DNA of 64,000 nucleotides from Mangrovibacter phragmitis (GCF_001655675.1 NZ_LYRP01000001.1:62001-126000); one strand, 5' to 3'; positions 25,755 to 35,077 are shown, numbered from the stretch's first letter. The notes: generated by a model not told the origin, from the sequence alone. Numbers and translations are program-made.

Positions 25755-27026
25755 ATGCACCGTCGTACTCTGTTAAAAGCTTTTGCCTTATCCGCATCCG
25801 TTATCAGCATGGGGCTGGCGTTTAACGCTTATGCCGCTGATACCATCAAGGTCGGTATTCTGCACTCTTTGTCTGGCACGATGGCGATTTCAGAGACACC
25901 ACTGAAAAATATGGCATTGATGACCATTGATGACATCAATGCCCATGGCGGTGTTTTGGGTAAAAAACTGGAACCTGTGGTGGTTGACCCGGCCTCCAAC
26001 TGGCCGTTGTTTGCTGAAAAAGCCCGCCAGTTACTGACCCAGGATAAAGTCGCTGTGGTATTCGGTTGCTGGACATCAGTGTCCCGTAAATCCGTCTTGC
26101 CGGTATTTGAAGAACTGAATGGCCTGCTGTTTTATCCGGTGCAGTACGAAGGCGAAGAGATGTCGCCCAACGTATTTTATACCGGTGCGGCACCTAACCA
26201 GCAGGCCATTCCGGCGGTTCAGTACCTGATGAGCGAAGACGGTGGCGCGGCCAAACGTTTCTTCCTGCTGGGTACCGATTACGTTTACCCGCGCACCACT
26301 AATAAGATCCTGCGTAACTACCTGCACAGCAAAGGGGTACAGGATAAAGACATCGAAGAGGTGTATACCCCGTTTGGTTACAGTGATTACCAGACTATTG
26401 TTGCCAATATCAAAAAATTTGCCGCCGGCGGGAAAACCGCAGTTATTTCCACTATCAATGGCGACTCCAACGTGCCGTTCTATAAAGAGCTGGCAAACCA
26501 GGGTGTGAAAGCGACCGATATCCCGGTTGTCGCTTTCTCCGTTGGTGAAGAAGAACTGCGCGGTATCGACACCAAACCCCTGGTGGGCAACCTGGCTGCC
26601 TGGAACTACTTCGAATCACTGGATAACCCAACCAACAAAAAATTTGTCGCTGAATGGAAGGCTTACGCTAAATCTCACAATCTGCCAAACGCCGACACCG
26701 TAGTCACCAACGACCCGATGGAAGCCACCTGGGTGGGTATGCATATGTGGGCGCAGGCGGTAGAAAAAGCAGGAACCACCGATGTGGATAAAGTGCGTGC
26801 GGCAATGGCCGGGCAAACCTTTAAAGCACCATCGGGTTACACACTGACCATGGATGCCACCAACCACCATCTGCATAAACCAGTCATGATCGGTGAGATT
26901 GAAAGTGACGGGCAATTTAACGTGGTGTGGCAGACTGATAAACCCGTGCGTGCCCAGCCCTGGAGCCCCTATATCCCTGGGAATGAAAACAAGCCGGATT
27001 ACCCTGTTAAATCAACGGGTAAATAA
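25755..27026 (+). CDS. urtA: Urea ABC transporter substrate-binding protein UrtA
   Basis: A 423-residue periplasmic binding protein of the branched-chain amino acid/amide type. I chose ATG 25755 (AGGAG 7 bases upstream); the frame is open 42 bases further but would run into the previous stop. The leader MHRRTLLKAFALSASV with a twin arginine then a hydrophobic core and AYA-ADT cleavage could be Tat or Sec. The mature part shows IKVGILHSLSGTMAISE and DPASNWPLFAEKA, typical of UrtA. It captures urea for UrtBCDE. Confidence 0.92.
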   Translation: MHRRTLLKAFALSASVISMGLAFNAYAADTIKVGILHSLSGTMAISETPLKNMALMTIDDINAHGGVLGKKLEPVVVDPASNWPLFAEKARQLLTQDKVAVVFGCWTSVSRKSVLPVFEELNGLLFYPVQYEGEEMSPNVFYTGAAPNQQAIPAVQYLMSEDGGAAKRFFLLGTDYVYPRTTNKILRNYLHSKGVQDKDIEEVYTPFGYSDYQTIVANIKKFAAGGKTAVISTINGDSNVPFYKELANQGVKATDIPVVAFSVGEEELRGIDTKPLVGNLAAWNYFESLDNPTNKKFVAEWKAYAKSHNLPNADTVVTNDPMEATWVGMHMWAQAVEKAGTTDVDKVRAAMAGQTFKAPSGYTLTMDATNHHLHKPVMIGEIESDGQFNVVWQTDKPVRAQPWSPYIPGNENKPDYPVKSTGK

Positions 27027-27073
27027 CGTTTTCTCCTCCCGGTAACGGGAGGAACCCTCGCCTGGAGGAAATC

Positions 27074-28648
27074 ATGAAACCTGTGCTTATCATACGTCTG
27101 CTACTGGTGCTGGCGTGTTTGCTTTCGCGTGTTGTCTGGGCAACCGATGCCGATACCTTTGTCAGTGCCAGCCGTTCCGCGCAGGCCAGCCTGTTGCAGC
27201 AGTGGGCAGCAGCACCAGATAAAGCCCGGTTGCCGCTGCTGAAAGCACTGAAGCAGGAAGTGCTGGTGGCAGACGACAATCACCATGCATTCAGCAAACA
27301 GAACAGCAACCTGCTGCCTCTGGGCGCGGCGGCCACACCGGAAGGTGATATTCACCCGGTCAGGTTAACCAACCGGCTGCGGGTTTTGGTCGCGGGTGCG
27401 CTGGCAACACATCAACTTTTAAGTGACAACGTCACGGAACGTCTGCAGGGTGCCAAAAATTTAGTGGATGACAGCCAGGGAACTCTGATTCCGCTGATTA
27501 CCCGCCAGCTCGCCAGTGAAACAGACCCGAAAGTGAAAGCCGCGCTGCAACTGGCCCTGGCTAACCTGCAACTGGGTAGCCCGGATGCAGCAGTACGGCT
27601 GGCAGCTGTAACCAGACTGGGGCAGGACAGTGACCCGGATGTCCAGGCGCGGCTTCACCCAATGACAGACCCGGCTCATGAGCCCGATGCCCGGGTGCGT
27701 GCCGCCGCACAGGCAAGCCTGGATAAAATTCATCACCGCTTAATGCTGGGCGATATTCTCGGCCAGGCGTTTATGGGGATTTCCTTAGGTTCGGTGTTAT
27801 TACTGGCCGCGCTGGGGCTGGCAATTACCTATGGCCTGCTGGGGGTCATCAATATGGCTCATGGCGAAATGTTGATGCTTGGCGCATACAGTGCCTGGAT
27901 GGTGCAAAACCTGCTGCACAGCTTCGCGCCAGGGCTGGAAAGCCTGTACCCGGTAGTGGCATTGCCGGTCGCCTTCTGTGTGACCGGTGGCCTTGGCATG
28001 GTGCTGGAGCGCACGATCATTCGCCATTTATATGGCAGGCCGCTGGAAACGTTGCTGGCAACCTGGGGGATTAGCCTGATGCTGATTCAGATTGTGCGGA
28101 TGGTGTTTGGCGCGCAGAACGTGGAAGTGGCCAACCCGGGCTGGTTGTCCGGCGGCATCCAGGTGTTGCCTAACCTGATCCTGCCATGGAACCGCCTGGT
28201 GGTTATCGCATTTGTTTTGCTGGTGCTGTTCTTTACCTGGCTTGTGTTAAACAAAACCCGCCTGGGTATGAATGTGCGTGCGGTTACGCAAAACCGGGCC
28301 ATGGCTGCCTGCTGTGGGGTACCGGTGGGGCGTGTTGATATGCTGGCGTTTGGGCTGGGTTCTGGCATTGCCGGGCTGGGTGGCGTGGCGCTTTCGCAGT
28401 TGGGGAACGTTGGCCCTGAACTGGGCCAGGGGTACATCATTGATTCTTTCCTGGTGGTGGTTCTCGGTGGTGTGGGCCAGCTTGCCGGAAGTGTGGCGGC
28501 TGCATTTGGCCTTGGGATCTTCAACAAAATTCTTGAGCCACACACCGGTGCTGTACTGGGCAAAATATTGATTCTCGGGCTGATTATTTTGTTTATTCAA
28601 AAACGGCCGCAGGGATTGTTTGCCCTTAAAGGGAGGGTTATTGACTGA
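27074..28648 (+). CDS. urtB: Urea ABC transporter permease UrtB
   Basis: A 524-residue protein with a signal peptide, about 200 residues of periplasmic, HEAT-like helical repeat sequence (residues 30-225), and then a LivH-type permease with about eight membrane helices. The permease signature GVINMAHGEMLMLGAYSAWMV is present. The long extracytoplasmic part distinguishes UrtB from ordinary LivH proteins. The gene overlaps urtC by one base (TGATG), supporting coupled translation. Confidence 0.93.
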   Translation: MKPVLIIRLLLVLACLLSRVVWATDADTFVSASRSAQASLLQQWAAAPDKARLPLLKALKQEVLVADDNHHAFSKQNSNLLPLGAAATPEGDIHPVRLTNRLRVLVAGALATHQLLSDNVTERLQGAKNLVDDSQGTLIPLITRQLASETDPKVKAALQLALANLQLGSPDAAVRLAAVTRLGQDSDPDVQARLHPMTDPAHEPDARVRAAAQASLDKIHHRLMLGDILGQAFMGISLGSVLLLAALGLAITYGLLGVINMAHGEMLMLGAYSAWMVQNLLHSFAPGLESLYPVVALPVAFCVTGGLGMVLERTIIRHLYGRPLETLLATWGISLMLIQIVRMVFGAQNVEVANPGWLSGGIQVLPNLILPWNRLVVIAFVLLVLFFTWLVLNKTRLGMNVRAVTQNRAMAACCGVPVGRVDMLAFGLGSGIAGLGGVALSQLGNVGPELGQGYIIDSFLVVVLGGVGQLAGSVAAAFGLGIFNKILEPHTGAVLGKILILGLIILFIQKRPQGLFALKGRVID

Positions 28649-29721
28649 TGACACAACCAATCACACTAACGCTTTACCAGAAAGCGCCACGCCTTGCTCA
28701 GGTTGCGGGTGGCATTCTGGTGCTGGCACTGTTTATTCTCCCGTTTCTGGCTTTGCTCCCGGCGGAAAACCCGTTAAGTATTTCGGTATGGACATTAACC
28801 CTGCTGGGTAAAATCCTCTGTTACAGCGTGATGGCGGTGGCGCTCGATTTGGTCTGGGGTTATGCCGGAATGCTCTCACTGGGGCATGGAATATTCTTTG
28901 CTCTTGGCGGTTATGGTATGGGTATGTATCTCATGCGCCAGGCTGCGGGCACCGGCCTGCCTGATTTTATGTCTTTCCTGTCATGGAACCATCTGCCCTG
29001 GTTTTGGGTGGGCAGTGAACATTTTCTCTGGGCATTGATGCTGATTATTCTGGTGCCTGGTTTACTGGCACTGGTATTTGGCTTCTTCGCCTTCCGCTCG
29101 CGCATTAAAGGTGTGTACTTCTCGATTATCACTCAGGCATTAACCTGGGCCGGAATGTTATTGTTCTTTCGTAATGAAACCGGCTTTGGTGGTAATAACG
29201 GGTTTACCGGTTTCACCACGCTGTTAGGGTTTTCTGTTACCGCCACCAGCACCCGGGTGGGTTTGTTTATTGCTTCACTTACCCTGTTGCTGGTGAGCCT
29301 GGGCGCAGGGTTATGGCTGGCGCGCAGCAAATACGGCCGCGTGTTGACAGCGGTGCGCGATGCAGAAAACCGCCTGATGTTTTGCGGTTACGATCCCCTG
29401 GGATTCAAATTACTCATCTGGACGCTTTCCGCTGTACTGTGCGGCCTTGCCGGGGCGCTGTATGTGCCACAAGTCGGGATTATTAACCCCAGCGAAATGT
29501 CGCCGACAAACTCGATTGAAGCGGCTATCTGGGTCGCTCTTGGTGGCCGGGGAACACTAATTGGCCCGGTTATTGGCGCGTTTGCGGTGAACGGAGCCAA
29601 AAGTATTTTTACCGTGGTGTTGCCGGAATACTGGCAAATCTGCCTCGGGCTGCTTTTTATTCTGGTGACCCTGTTCTTACCGCGTGGTGTGGTGGGTTTG
29701 CTGCGCAAAGGAGATAAATAA
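28648..29721 (+). CDS. urtC: Urea ABC transporter permease UrtC
   Basis: A 357-residue LivM-type permease with about ten membrane helices. It carries the family block DLVWGYAGMLSLGHGIFFALGGY and the downstream signature WVALGGRGTLIGPVIGAF. It pairs with UrtB to form the membrane channel. It overlaps both neighbours by a single base, so urtB, urtC and urtD are tightly coupled. AAAGGAG near its end serves as the urtD SD. Confidence 0.93.
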   Translation: MTQPITLTLYQKAPRLAQVAGGILVLALFILPFLALLPAENPLSISVWTLTLLGKILCYSVMAVALDLVWGYAGMLSLGHGIFFALGGYGMGMYLMRQAAGTGLPDFMSFLSWNHLPWFWVGSEHFLWALMLIILVPGLLALVFGFFAFRSRIKGVYFSIITQALTWAGMLLFFRNETGFGGNNGFTGFTTLLGFSVTATSTRVGLFIASLTLLLVSLGAGLWLARSKYGRVLTAVRDAENRLMFCGYDPLGFKLLIWTLSAVLCGLAGALYVPQVGIINPSEMSPTNSIEAAIWVALGGRGTLIGPVIGAFAVNGAKSIFTVVLPEYWQICLGLLFILVTLFLPRGVVGLLRKGDK

Positions 29722-30518
29722 TGGCGATGCAGGATACGCTTTTTACCCGACAGCTACCGGCAGACCAGTTCCGCGAACAGACAGACCCGGTACTGCAACT
29801 GGAAAATATCAACGTCAGTTTTGATGGTTTCCAGGCGCTAACCAATCTGTCCATGCGCATTGGTGTTGGAGAACTGCGCTGCGTGATTGGCCCAAACGGT
29901 GCCGGGAAAACAACGTTAATGGATGTCATTACCGGGAAAACCCGACCCCAGAGCGGGCAGGCGGTATATGACCAGTCGGTTGACTTGCTCAGGCTGAACT
30001 CAGTGGAAGTGGCCCGTAAAGGTATAGGGCGTAAATTCCAGAAACCTACCGTATTTGAAGCCCTCAGCGTGTTCGAAAACCTGGAAATAGCGCAGAAAAC
30101 GCATAAAGGTGTGTGGGCCACGCTCAGAGCGCGGCTTAATAGCGAGCAGCGCGACCGCATCGACAGCGTGCTGGCGCTATTACATTTATCACAGGAGCGC
30201 CATCGTGCGGCAGGCGCGTTGTCTCACGGGCAAAAACAATTTCTGGAAATAGGTATGTTACTGGTACAGGAGCCGCACTTACTGCTGCTGGATGAACCTG
30301 CGGCAGGCATGACAGATGCGGAAACCGAATATACCGCAGAGCTCTTTCGTGGCCTTGCAGGCCAGCACTCTTTAATGGTGGTTGAGCATGATATGGGCTT
30401 TGTTGAAACCATTGCAGATTCTGTGACTGTATTGCATCACGGGCAGGTACTTGCCGAAGGCTCACTGGCTGAAGTGCAGGCCAACGAGCAGGTGATTGAT
30501 GTTTATCTTGGCCGCTAA
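29721..30518 (+). CDS. urtD: Urea ABC transporter ATPase UrtD
   Basis: A 265-residue LivG-type ATPase. Walker A GPNGAGKTTL, signature-like segment LSHGQKQFLEIGML (SHGQ in place of SGGQ, common in this group), Walker B LLLLDEPAAGM, and the switch His in VVEHDM. The long N-terminal extension (about 25 residues) before the first strand is a feature of UrtD. It works with UrtE as the heterodimeric motor. Confidence 0.93.
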   Translation: MAMQDTLFTRQLPADQFREQTDPVLQLENINVSFDGFQALTNLSMRIGVGELRCVIGPNGAGKTTLMDVITGKTRPQSGQAVYDQSVDLLRLNSVEVARKGIGRKFQKPTVFEALSVFENLEIAQKTHKGVWATLRARLNSEQRDRIDSVLALLHLSQERHRAAGALSHGQKQFLEIGMLLVQEPHLLLLDEPAAGMTDAETEYTAELFRGLAGQHSLMVVEHDMGFVETIADSVTVLHHGQVLAEGSLAEVQANEQVIDVYLGR

Positions 30519-30527
30519 GGGGGCAGC

Positions 30528-31226
30528 ATGCTGGATGTAAGTAACCTGCAACAGTACTACGGTGGCAGCCATATTTTACGCGGGGTAACCTTCACGGCCA
30601 GGCCCGGTGAGGTCACTTGCCTGCTGGGGCGTAATGGCGTGGGTAAAAGTACATTGCTGAAATGCCTGATGGGGCTTATTCCTGCCAAATCCGGACAGGT
30701 AACCTGGAACGGAGCGGATATTACCCACCGTAAGCCGTATCAGCGGGTCAATGCCGGAGTGGCTTATGTTCCCCAGGGGCGTGAAATTTTCCCGCGCCTT
30801 ACTGTTGAAGAAAACCTGCTGATGGGTTTATCCCGTTTCCCGGCAGGCAAGGCAGGACAGGTACCAGAAGAGATTTATCAGTTATTTCCAGTGCTGAAAG
30901 AGATGAAACAGCGCCGTGGTGGTGACTTGTCTGGCGGCCAGCAACAACAACTGGCTATCGGGCGGGCACTGGCCTGTAAACCAGGGTTGTTGATCCTTGA
31001 TGAGCCGACAGAAGGTATTCAGCCTTCGGTGATTAAAGAAATCGGCCAGGTTATTCGTACCCTCTCTGCCCGGGGGGATATGGCGATTTTACTGGTCGAG
31101 CAGTTCTACGATTTTGCCGCAGAACTGGCCGATCAGTATCTGGTGATGTCGCGCGGCACCATTATCCAGCAAGGCGCTGGCGCACAAATGGAAGCTGACG
31201 GTGTGCGCGGGCTGGTGGCAATCTGA
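30528..31226 (+). CDS. urtE: Urea ABC transporter ATPase UrtE
   Basis: A 232-residue LivF-type ATPase, last gene of the operon. Walker A GRNGVGKSTL, ABC signature LSGGQQQQLAIGRAL, Walker B LLILDEPTEGIQP. The DEPTEGIQP form and the YYGGSHILRGV start are typical of UrtE. Only 13 bases separate its stop from that of the convergent MFS gene, with no visible terminator between them. Read-through into the antisense of ydeE is therefore possible. Confidence 0.93.
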   Translation: MLDVSNLQQYYGGSHILRGVTFTARPGEVTCLLGRNGVGKSTLLKCLMGLIPAKSGQVTWNGADITHRKPYQRVNAGVAYVPQGREIFPRLTVEENLLMGLSRFPAGKAGQVPEEIYQLFPVLKEMKQRRGGDLSGGQQQQLAIGRALACKPGLLILDEPTEGIQPSVIKEIGQVIRTLSARGDMAILLVEQFYDFAAELADQYLVMSRGTIIQQGAGAQMEADGVRGLVAI

Positions 31227-31239
31227 CATATGACAGCCA

Positions 31240-32475
31240 TTATTCACTGGCAGGGTGCGCGGCACGGGGTGTGTTGCGCACTTCCATACCGAGCAACATT
31301 AGCCACCAGGCGGCACAAATCGCGACAATAAAAGCACAAAACAACACCGGAGCCGGAAACCAGGTCAGCATATAGCCGGTGACCAGTGGGTTTGCCGCTG
31401 CGCCAAGGTTGCCAATGTTCTGCGCGGAGAAGTAACTGGCTTTCATGCCCGGCGGTGCAATGTGGTCAATCAGCATATATTCACCGGGCACGTAAATCAG
31501 TTCGCCAAAGGTAAAAACAACGGCCGCAATCCCCCAGAAAACCAGGTTATTTCCGGCGTATAAAAAACCCAGCAGGCCAAGGCTGAAACAGACCGAACCA
31601 ATAAACATCCACCCTTTTAAGCGCGACGGGCGCAGTTGTTTACCTACCCAATACTGGAAGCTGACCACGACCAGTGCGTTGATGGGTAACACCACACTGA
31701 CCACTTTTTCAGCCAGCGCGTTATCGGCAACAACCAGCACATACTGGGACAGAAACGACACAAATGAACCGCACACCAGTGAACTGAGAAAACCCGACAG
31801 CGTGAAATAGCCCAGTGCTTTATCGTGCAGTAAAACCGAGAGGGACCAGGAGTCAGGCGTTTTTTCGTCTGTACCTGCTATTTCATTGCTGGCCCGGTAC
31901 GCCGGCTGCTGGGCAGGCACTCGCAAGCCAATTAACACAAATGGCAGTGAGGCACTGAGTGCCGCGAGCCAGAAGGGCAGGTGCACATTGTACAGCATGA
32001 CCATCGTGCCGAGCGGTGGGCCAATGGTCCAGCCAATATTGATGAAGGTGTAGTTGAGCGAAAAAATGCCCGGTCGCCGCACGGGTGGCAGTGTGTCGGA
32101 AAAATAACCTTTGAGGACCGAGGCAAATACCGAGTATGAGCAGTTGATCACCGCATAAAAAGCGACCGTCATCCACGGTGTCTGGCTAAGAGGAATGCCA
32201 ATAAACCCGGCAATAAAACAGCCGGTGGCAATCAACATATAACGTTTTTTATCGAACCGGTCTGCCAGCATGCCAAATGTCAGGCTGAACGCCACACCAA
32301 TGACCAGGGCAAACGTCATTGCCAGTCCCACTTTATCCACACTCATCCCATACTGGCGGTGCAGGTAGATGGTCATAAAAGGCAGCGTCATACCACGGCC
32401 TAAGGTGATGCATAACGAAGCCAGGAGCAGGATGAGCACTGGTCCATCAGGTAAACGCTTTTTGTTATGTTTCAT
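31240..32475 (-). CDS. ydeE: MFS transporter YdeE
   Basis: A 411-residue major facilitator with twelve predicted helices. It aligns well with E. coli YdeE along its length: GRGMTLPFMTIYL, DRFDKKRYML, NIGWTIGPPLGT, APGEYMLIDH-like VPGEYMLIDHIAPP and MKASYFSAQ. E. coli YdeE has been linked to dipeptide and arabinose export. It occupies its backbone position next to eamA. The minus-strand start ATG 32475 has GGGGAG just upstream. Confidence 0.88.
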   Translation of the reverse strand: MKHNKKRLPDGPVLILLLASLCITLGRGMTLPFMTIYLHRQYGMSVDKVGLAMTFALVIGVAFSLTFGMLADRFDKKRYMLIATGCFIAGFIGIPLSQTPWMTVAFYAVINCSYSVFASVLKGYFSDTLPPVRRPGIFSLNYTFINIGWTIGPPLGTMVMLYNVHLPFWLAALSASLPFVLIGLRVPAQQPAYRASNEIAGTDEKTPDSWSLSVLLHDKALGYFTLSGFLSSLVCGSFVSFLSQYVLVVADNALAEKVVSVVLPINALVVVSFQYWVGKQLRPSRLKGWMFIGSVCFSLGLLGFLYAGNNLVFWGIAAVVFTFGELIYVPGEYMLIDHIAPPGMKASYFSAQNIGNLGAAANPLVTGYMLTWFPAPVLFCAFIVAICAAWWLMLLGMEVRNTPRAAHPASE

Positions 32476-32674
32476 GGGGAGAAAATACGCAATGTAAAGA
32501 AATCTTTAGTTACATAGCAATAACATGCCTTCCCTGAGGCTGTACAGCGCCATAAGGTGTCTGTATGTGCTTTTCGTGCGGAGAAAAATCTGGGTGTCGC
32601 CATTTTGTTAAATTTCTATTAACCTGGTGTATTAGTAACTCAATGATAAAAACAGGAACAAAGGCTAACAGGCT

Positions 32675-33586
32675 ATGACAAAAAAAGATGGATTGCTGGC
32701 AGTGATGGTGGTGGTTGTCTGGGGGTTAAATTTTGTGGTTATCAAAGTGGGGTTGCATGGTATGCCGCCTCTGTTACTGGCGGGGTTGCGTTTTCTGCTG
32801 GTCGCCTTCCCGGCGTTACTTTTTGTCCGGCGCCCCAACGTTCCTTTTCGCCTCCTGGCCGGGTATGGCCTGACCATCAGTTTTGGGCAGTTTGCGTTTT
32901 TATTTACCGCGATTAAGTTTGGTATGCCTGCTGGTCTCGCTTCGCTGGTGCTTCAGGCACAGGCATTTTTTACCATTTTGTTGGGCGCCATCTTTTTCAA
33001 CGAGCGTTTGAGTGTGAAACAACTGGTCGGTATTACACTCGCAGTGCTGGGCATACTGGTGCTAATTGAAGGTAGTCTGACCGGGGAAAATATTGCGCTT
33101 AGTGGTTTTATGCTGACGCTGGCCGCAGCATTCAGTTGGGGATGCGGGAATATTTTTAATAAAAAGATCATGCAGCTGTCACAACCGCCAGCCATTATGT
33201 CGCTCGTCGTGTGGAGTGCACTGATCCCGGTTATCCCTTTTTTGCTGGGTAGCCTGGCGTTTGATGGCCCACAGGTAATTATGTTGAGTCTTCAGCACAT
33301 TGATTTAACAACAATACTGTCGCTGGCGTACCTGGCCTTCCTGGCCACTATTGTGGGCTACGGTATTTGGGGCAGCCTGCTTGGGCGCTATGAAACATGG
33401 CGTATCGCTCCGTTGTCATTACTGGTACCCGTTTTTGGTATGGGAAGTGCCGCGTTGCTGCTGGGTGAACACCTGAGTTTGTTGCAGCTTGCTGGCGCAG
33501 TGCTGATAATGCTGGGGCTGTATATTAATGTTTTTGGCTTACGGTTGCCGCAGGGCGTTCGCCGGGCGCGTTCCACATCGCTGTAA
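32675..33586 (+). CDS. eamA: EamA-family exporter (O-acetylserine/cysteine export)
   Basis: A 303-residue DMT-superfamily protein with ten helices arranged as two EamA repeats. The opening KDGLLAVMVVVVWGLNFVVIKVG and the repeat-end GSLLGRYETWRIAPLSLLVP follow E. coli EamA (YdeD), which exports cysteine-pathway metabolites. It is in its E. coli position, convergent with marB and divergent from ydeE. The start is about 9 bases after a weak GGC-containing SD. Confidence 0.88.
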   Translation: MTKKDGLLAVMVVVVWGLNFVVIKVGLHGMPPLLLAGLRFLLVAFPALLFVRRPNVPFRLLAGYGLTISFGQFAFLFTAIKFGMPAGLASLVLQAQAFFTILLGAIFFNERLSVKQLVGITLAVLGILVLIEGSLTGENIALSGFMLTLAAAFSWGCGNIFNKKIMQLSQPPAIMSLVVWSALIPVIPFLLGSLAFDGPQVIMLSLQHIDLTTILSLAYLAFLATIVGYGIWGSLLGRYETWRIAPLSLLVPVFGMGSAALLLGEHLSLLQLAGAVLIMLGLYINVFGLRLPQGVRRARSTSL

Positions 33587-33612
33587 CAAGAGCGGCAGCC
33601 GGGTGGAAGTTA

Positions 33613-33648
33613 CCGATGACCATCTGATGGCCATCTGGTGGTCATCGG
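33613..33648. terminator. Inverted repeat between convergent eamA and marB
   Basis: Arms CCGATGACCA (33613-33622) and TGGTCATCGG (33639-33648) with a nested GATGGCCATC palindrome in the loop. No T-run is present on either side. It is placed as a bidirectional barrier between two converging genes. Confidence 0.45.
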
Positions 33649-33659
33649 AGGAGCACCGC

Positions 33660-33881
33660 TTAGCGGTGCGTGTTGTTATGGTAAAACGCCACACCCAGGT
33701 TTTCGTTGCGTTCTTGAGCCACATCGGGTTTTGCGCTGTTAAGGCTGGTATTGCTGGCAGAAGGTATCAGCATCGCGCCATGCCCTGTTTGCCGGGGAAT
33801 AAATTCGCTGGGTTGTTCTGCAATAACACTGCCTGCCACTAAAACCAGAAGTAGCGCGGCACCTTGTGCTAAATGTTTCAT
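33660..33881 (-). CDS. marB: MarB, periplasmic protein of the mar operon
   Basis: A 73-residue exported protein: signal peptide MKHLAQGAALLLVLVAGSV then AEQ, followed by a low-complexity polar stretch and the conserved end LGVAFYHNN, comparable with LGVPYYNQH in E. coli MarB. Sequence is otherwise poorly conserved. Third gene of the marRAB operon, 105 bases after marA, a wider gap than in E. coli. Genetic work in E. coli suggests MarB dampens marA expression. Confidence 0.8.
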   Translation of the reverse strand: MKHLAQGAALLLVLVAGSVIAEQPSEFIPRQTGHGAMLIPSASNTSLNSAKPDVAQERNENLGVAFYHNNTHR

Positions 33882-33986
33882 GTTTCCTTCTTACACCTTT
33901 GCAGGTGGTATTAAAAAAAGCGACCAGCAGACATAAAGCCTGTGGCCGTTTTGCGGTATTACTTAACGGTGTTACAGGGCCTGCAA

Positions 33987-34391
33987 TTAGTTCATGCAGT
34001 AGTGCTGCTGCCCGTCATTGTTGAGTGGGAACAAAAACTTTCCCTGGGTCGGGGCATTATTCGCAACACGGTATTTGTGCGGCGGAATAGAAAAATAGTT
34101 CTTAAAGGTTCGCGTCAACGTTTGTTGAGACTCGAAACCATAGCGTTCAGCAAGATAAAGAATTGGCTCATCGCTTTCTTTCAACTTCTGCGCGATTTCC
34201 GTCAATTTGCGATTGCGGATATACTGGCCCAGTGAGTGTCCTGTTTCTTTCTTGAACATCCGTTGCAGGTGCCATTTTGAATAGCCGGAGCGCTGGGAAA
34301 CTTTCTCCAGTGACAGCGGGGATTCCAGGTTATCCTCAATCCAGTCTAAAATGCTGTGTACGGTAATCGCATCATTATTTCGTCTGGACAT
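33987..34391 (-). CDS. marA: Multiple antibiotic resistance activator MarA
   Basis: A 134-residue AraC-family activator nearly identical to E. coli MarA over its two HTH motifs ([20 protein letters not shown] and [20 protein letters not shown]). It has no ligand domain, so activity follows protein level. It activates efflux and stress genes through marboxes, including one upstream of its own operon at about 34922-34943. It is about 7 residues longer than the E. coli protein at the C-terminus ([11 protein letters not shown]). Confidence 0.95.
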   Translation of the reverse strand: MSRRNNDAITVHSILDWIEDNLESPLSLEKVSQRSGYSKWHLQRMFKKETGHSLGQYIRNRKLTEIAQKLKESDEPILYLAERYGFESQQTLTRTFKNYFSIPPHKYRVANNAPTQGKFLFPLNNDGQQHYCMN

Positions 34392-34408
34392 AGCTTCACC
34401 TCATCTGT

Positions 34409-34843
34409 TTAGAGCAGAATTTTTTTCAGCAAACATTCAAGTTGTGCAATTTCTTCTGCCGTCAGGTTTTTTGTTAATTCTTTATGCAGGTCATGCCCCA
34501 CTAAACGGTGGCAGTACTGGCATAACTCACGGCCTTCTTCCGTGAGTTCGACGATGACACACCGTTTGTCGTCAGGGTTCGGGCGACGTGATACCCAACC
34601 TTTACACGCCAGACGATCCAGCATGCGGGTAAGGGCACCCATGTCGACCGAGAGTGATTTACTTAAGTCTCCCGGTGTAATAGCCACCTCACAGAAGATG
34701 GAGCACAGCACTTTAAATTGCGGTGCAGTCACATCCTGCGGGGAGAGATACTCGGTTAACAGACGGTCTTTCTTTTGATTCACCAGGTGGATCAGACGGC
34801 CCAGCGGGATGATTTCATTGAACAGATCGCATGTCGTTTTCAC
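34409..34843 (-). CDS. marR: Repressor MarR
   Basis: A 144-residue winged-helix repressor. I chose the GTG start at 34843 because it gives exactly the E. coli length and start codon type (VKTTCDLFNEIIPLGRLI); the ATG 18 bases upstream lies inside operator site II. DNA-binding elements: SVDMGALTRMLDRLACKGWVSRRPNPDDKR. The conserved C-terminal LVGHDLHKELTKNLT is present. Its two operator dyads lie just upstream. The Cys80 that senses copper in E. coli MarR does not appear in the VCSI..CEVAIT region in the same arrangement; alignment would settle this. Confidence 0.95.
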   Translation of the reverse strand: MKTTCDLFNEIIPLGRLIHLVNQKKDRLLTEYLSPQDVTAPQFKVLCSIFCEVAITPGDLSKSLSVDMGALTRMLDRLACKGWVSRRPNPDDKRCVIVELTEEGRELCQYCHRLVGHDLHKELTKNLTAEEIAQLECLLKKILL

Positions 34844-34849
34844 AATTCT

Positions 34850-34908
34850 TTGCCCAGGCAAATAGATTAATCACGCGAGATACTATTGCCCAGGCAAGGA
34901 TAAGTCAA
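34850..34908 (-). promoter_or_regulatory. marRAB promoter and two MarR operators
   Basis: Two identical 12-base dyads TTGCCCAGGCAA lie at 34850-34861 (site II, next to the marR GTG) and 34886-34897 (site I). Site I sits between a -35 TTGACT (34903-34908) and a -10 TAGTAT (34880-34885) on the minus strand, with 17-base spacing. This copies the E. coli marO layout, where MarR blocks polymerase until an inducer releases it. Confidence 0.9.
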
Positions 34909-34921
34909 TCATATAGCGACC

Positions 34922-34943
34922 TGGATCACACAAAGTGCTAAAA
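34922..34943 (-). promoter_or_regulatory. marbox of the mar operon
   Basis: On the minus strand TTTTAGCACTTTGTGTGATC lies 27 bases before the TTGACT -35, counted from TTTAGCA. The spacing is identical to that of the E. coli marbox, which also begins TTTAGCA. MarA, SoxS or Rob would activate from here. Confidence 0.7.
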
Positions 34944-35077
34944 CGCTTAGTCTGATAAAAATATACATACGTAATAATAAGAGATGCACATTGTTCTCCC
35001 TGAGAAATGTGAGCTAGCATTTATCTCTGATTTTATTGGATTAATCGTAAAGCAGCAGAAGGACAAAGGAACACAAA

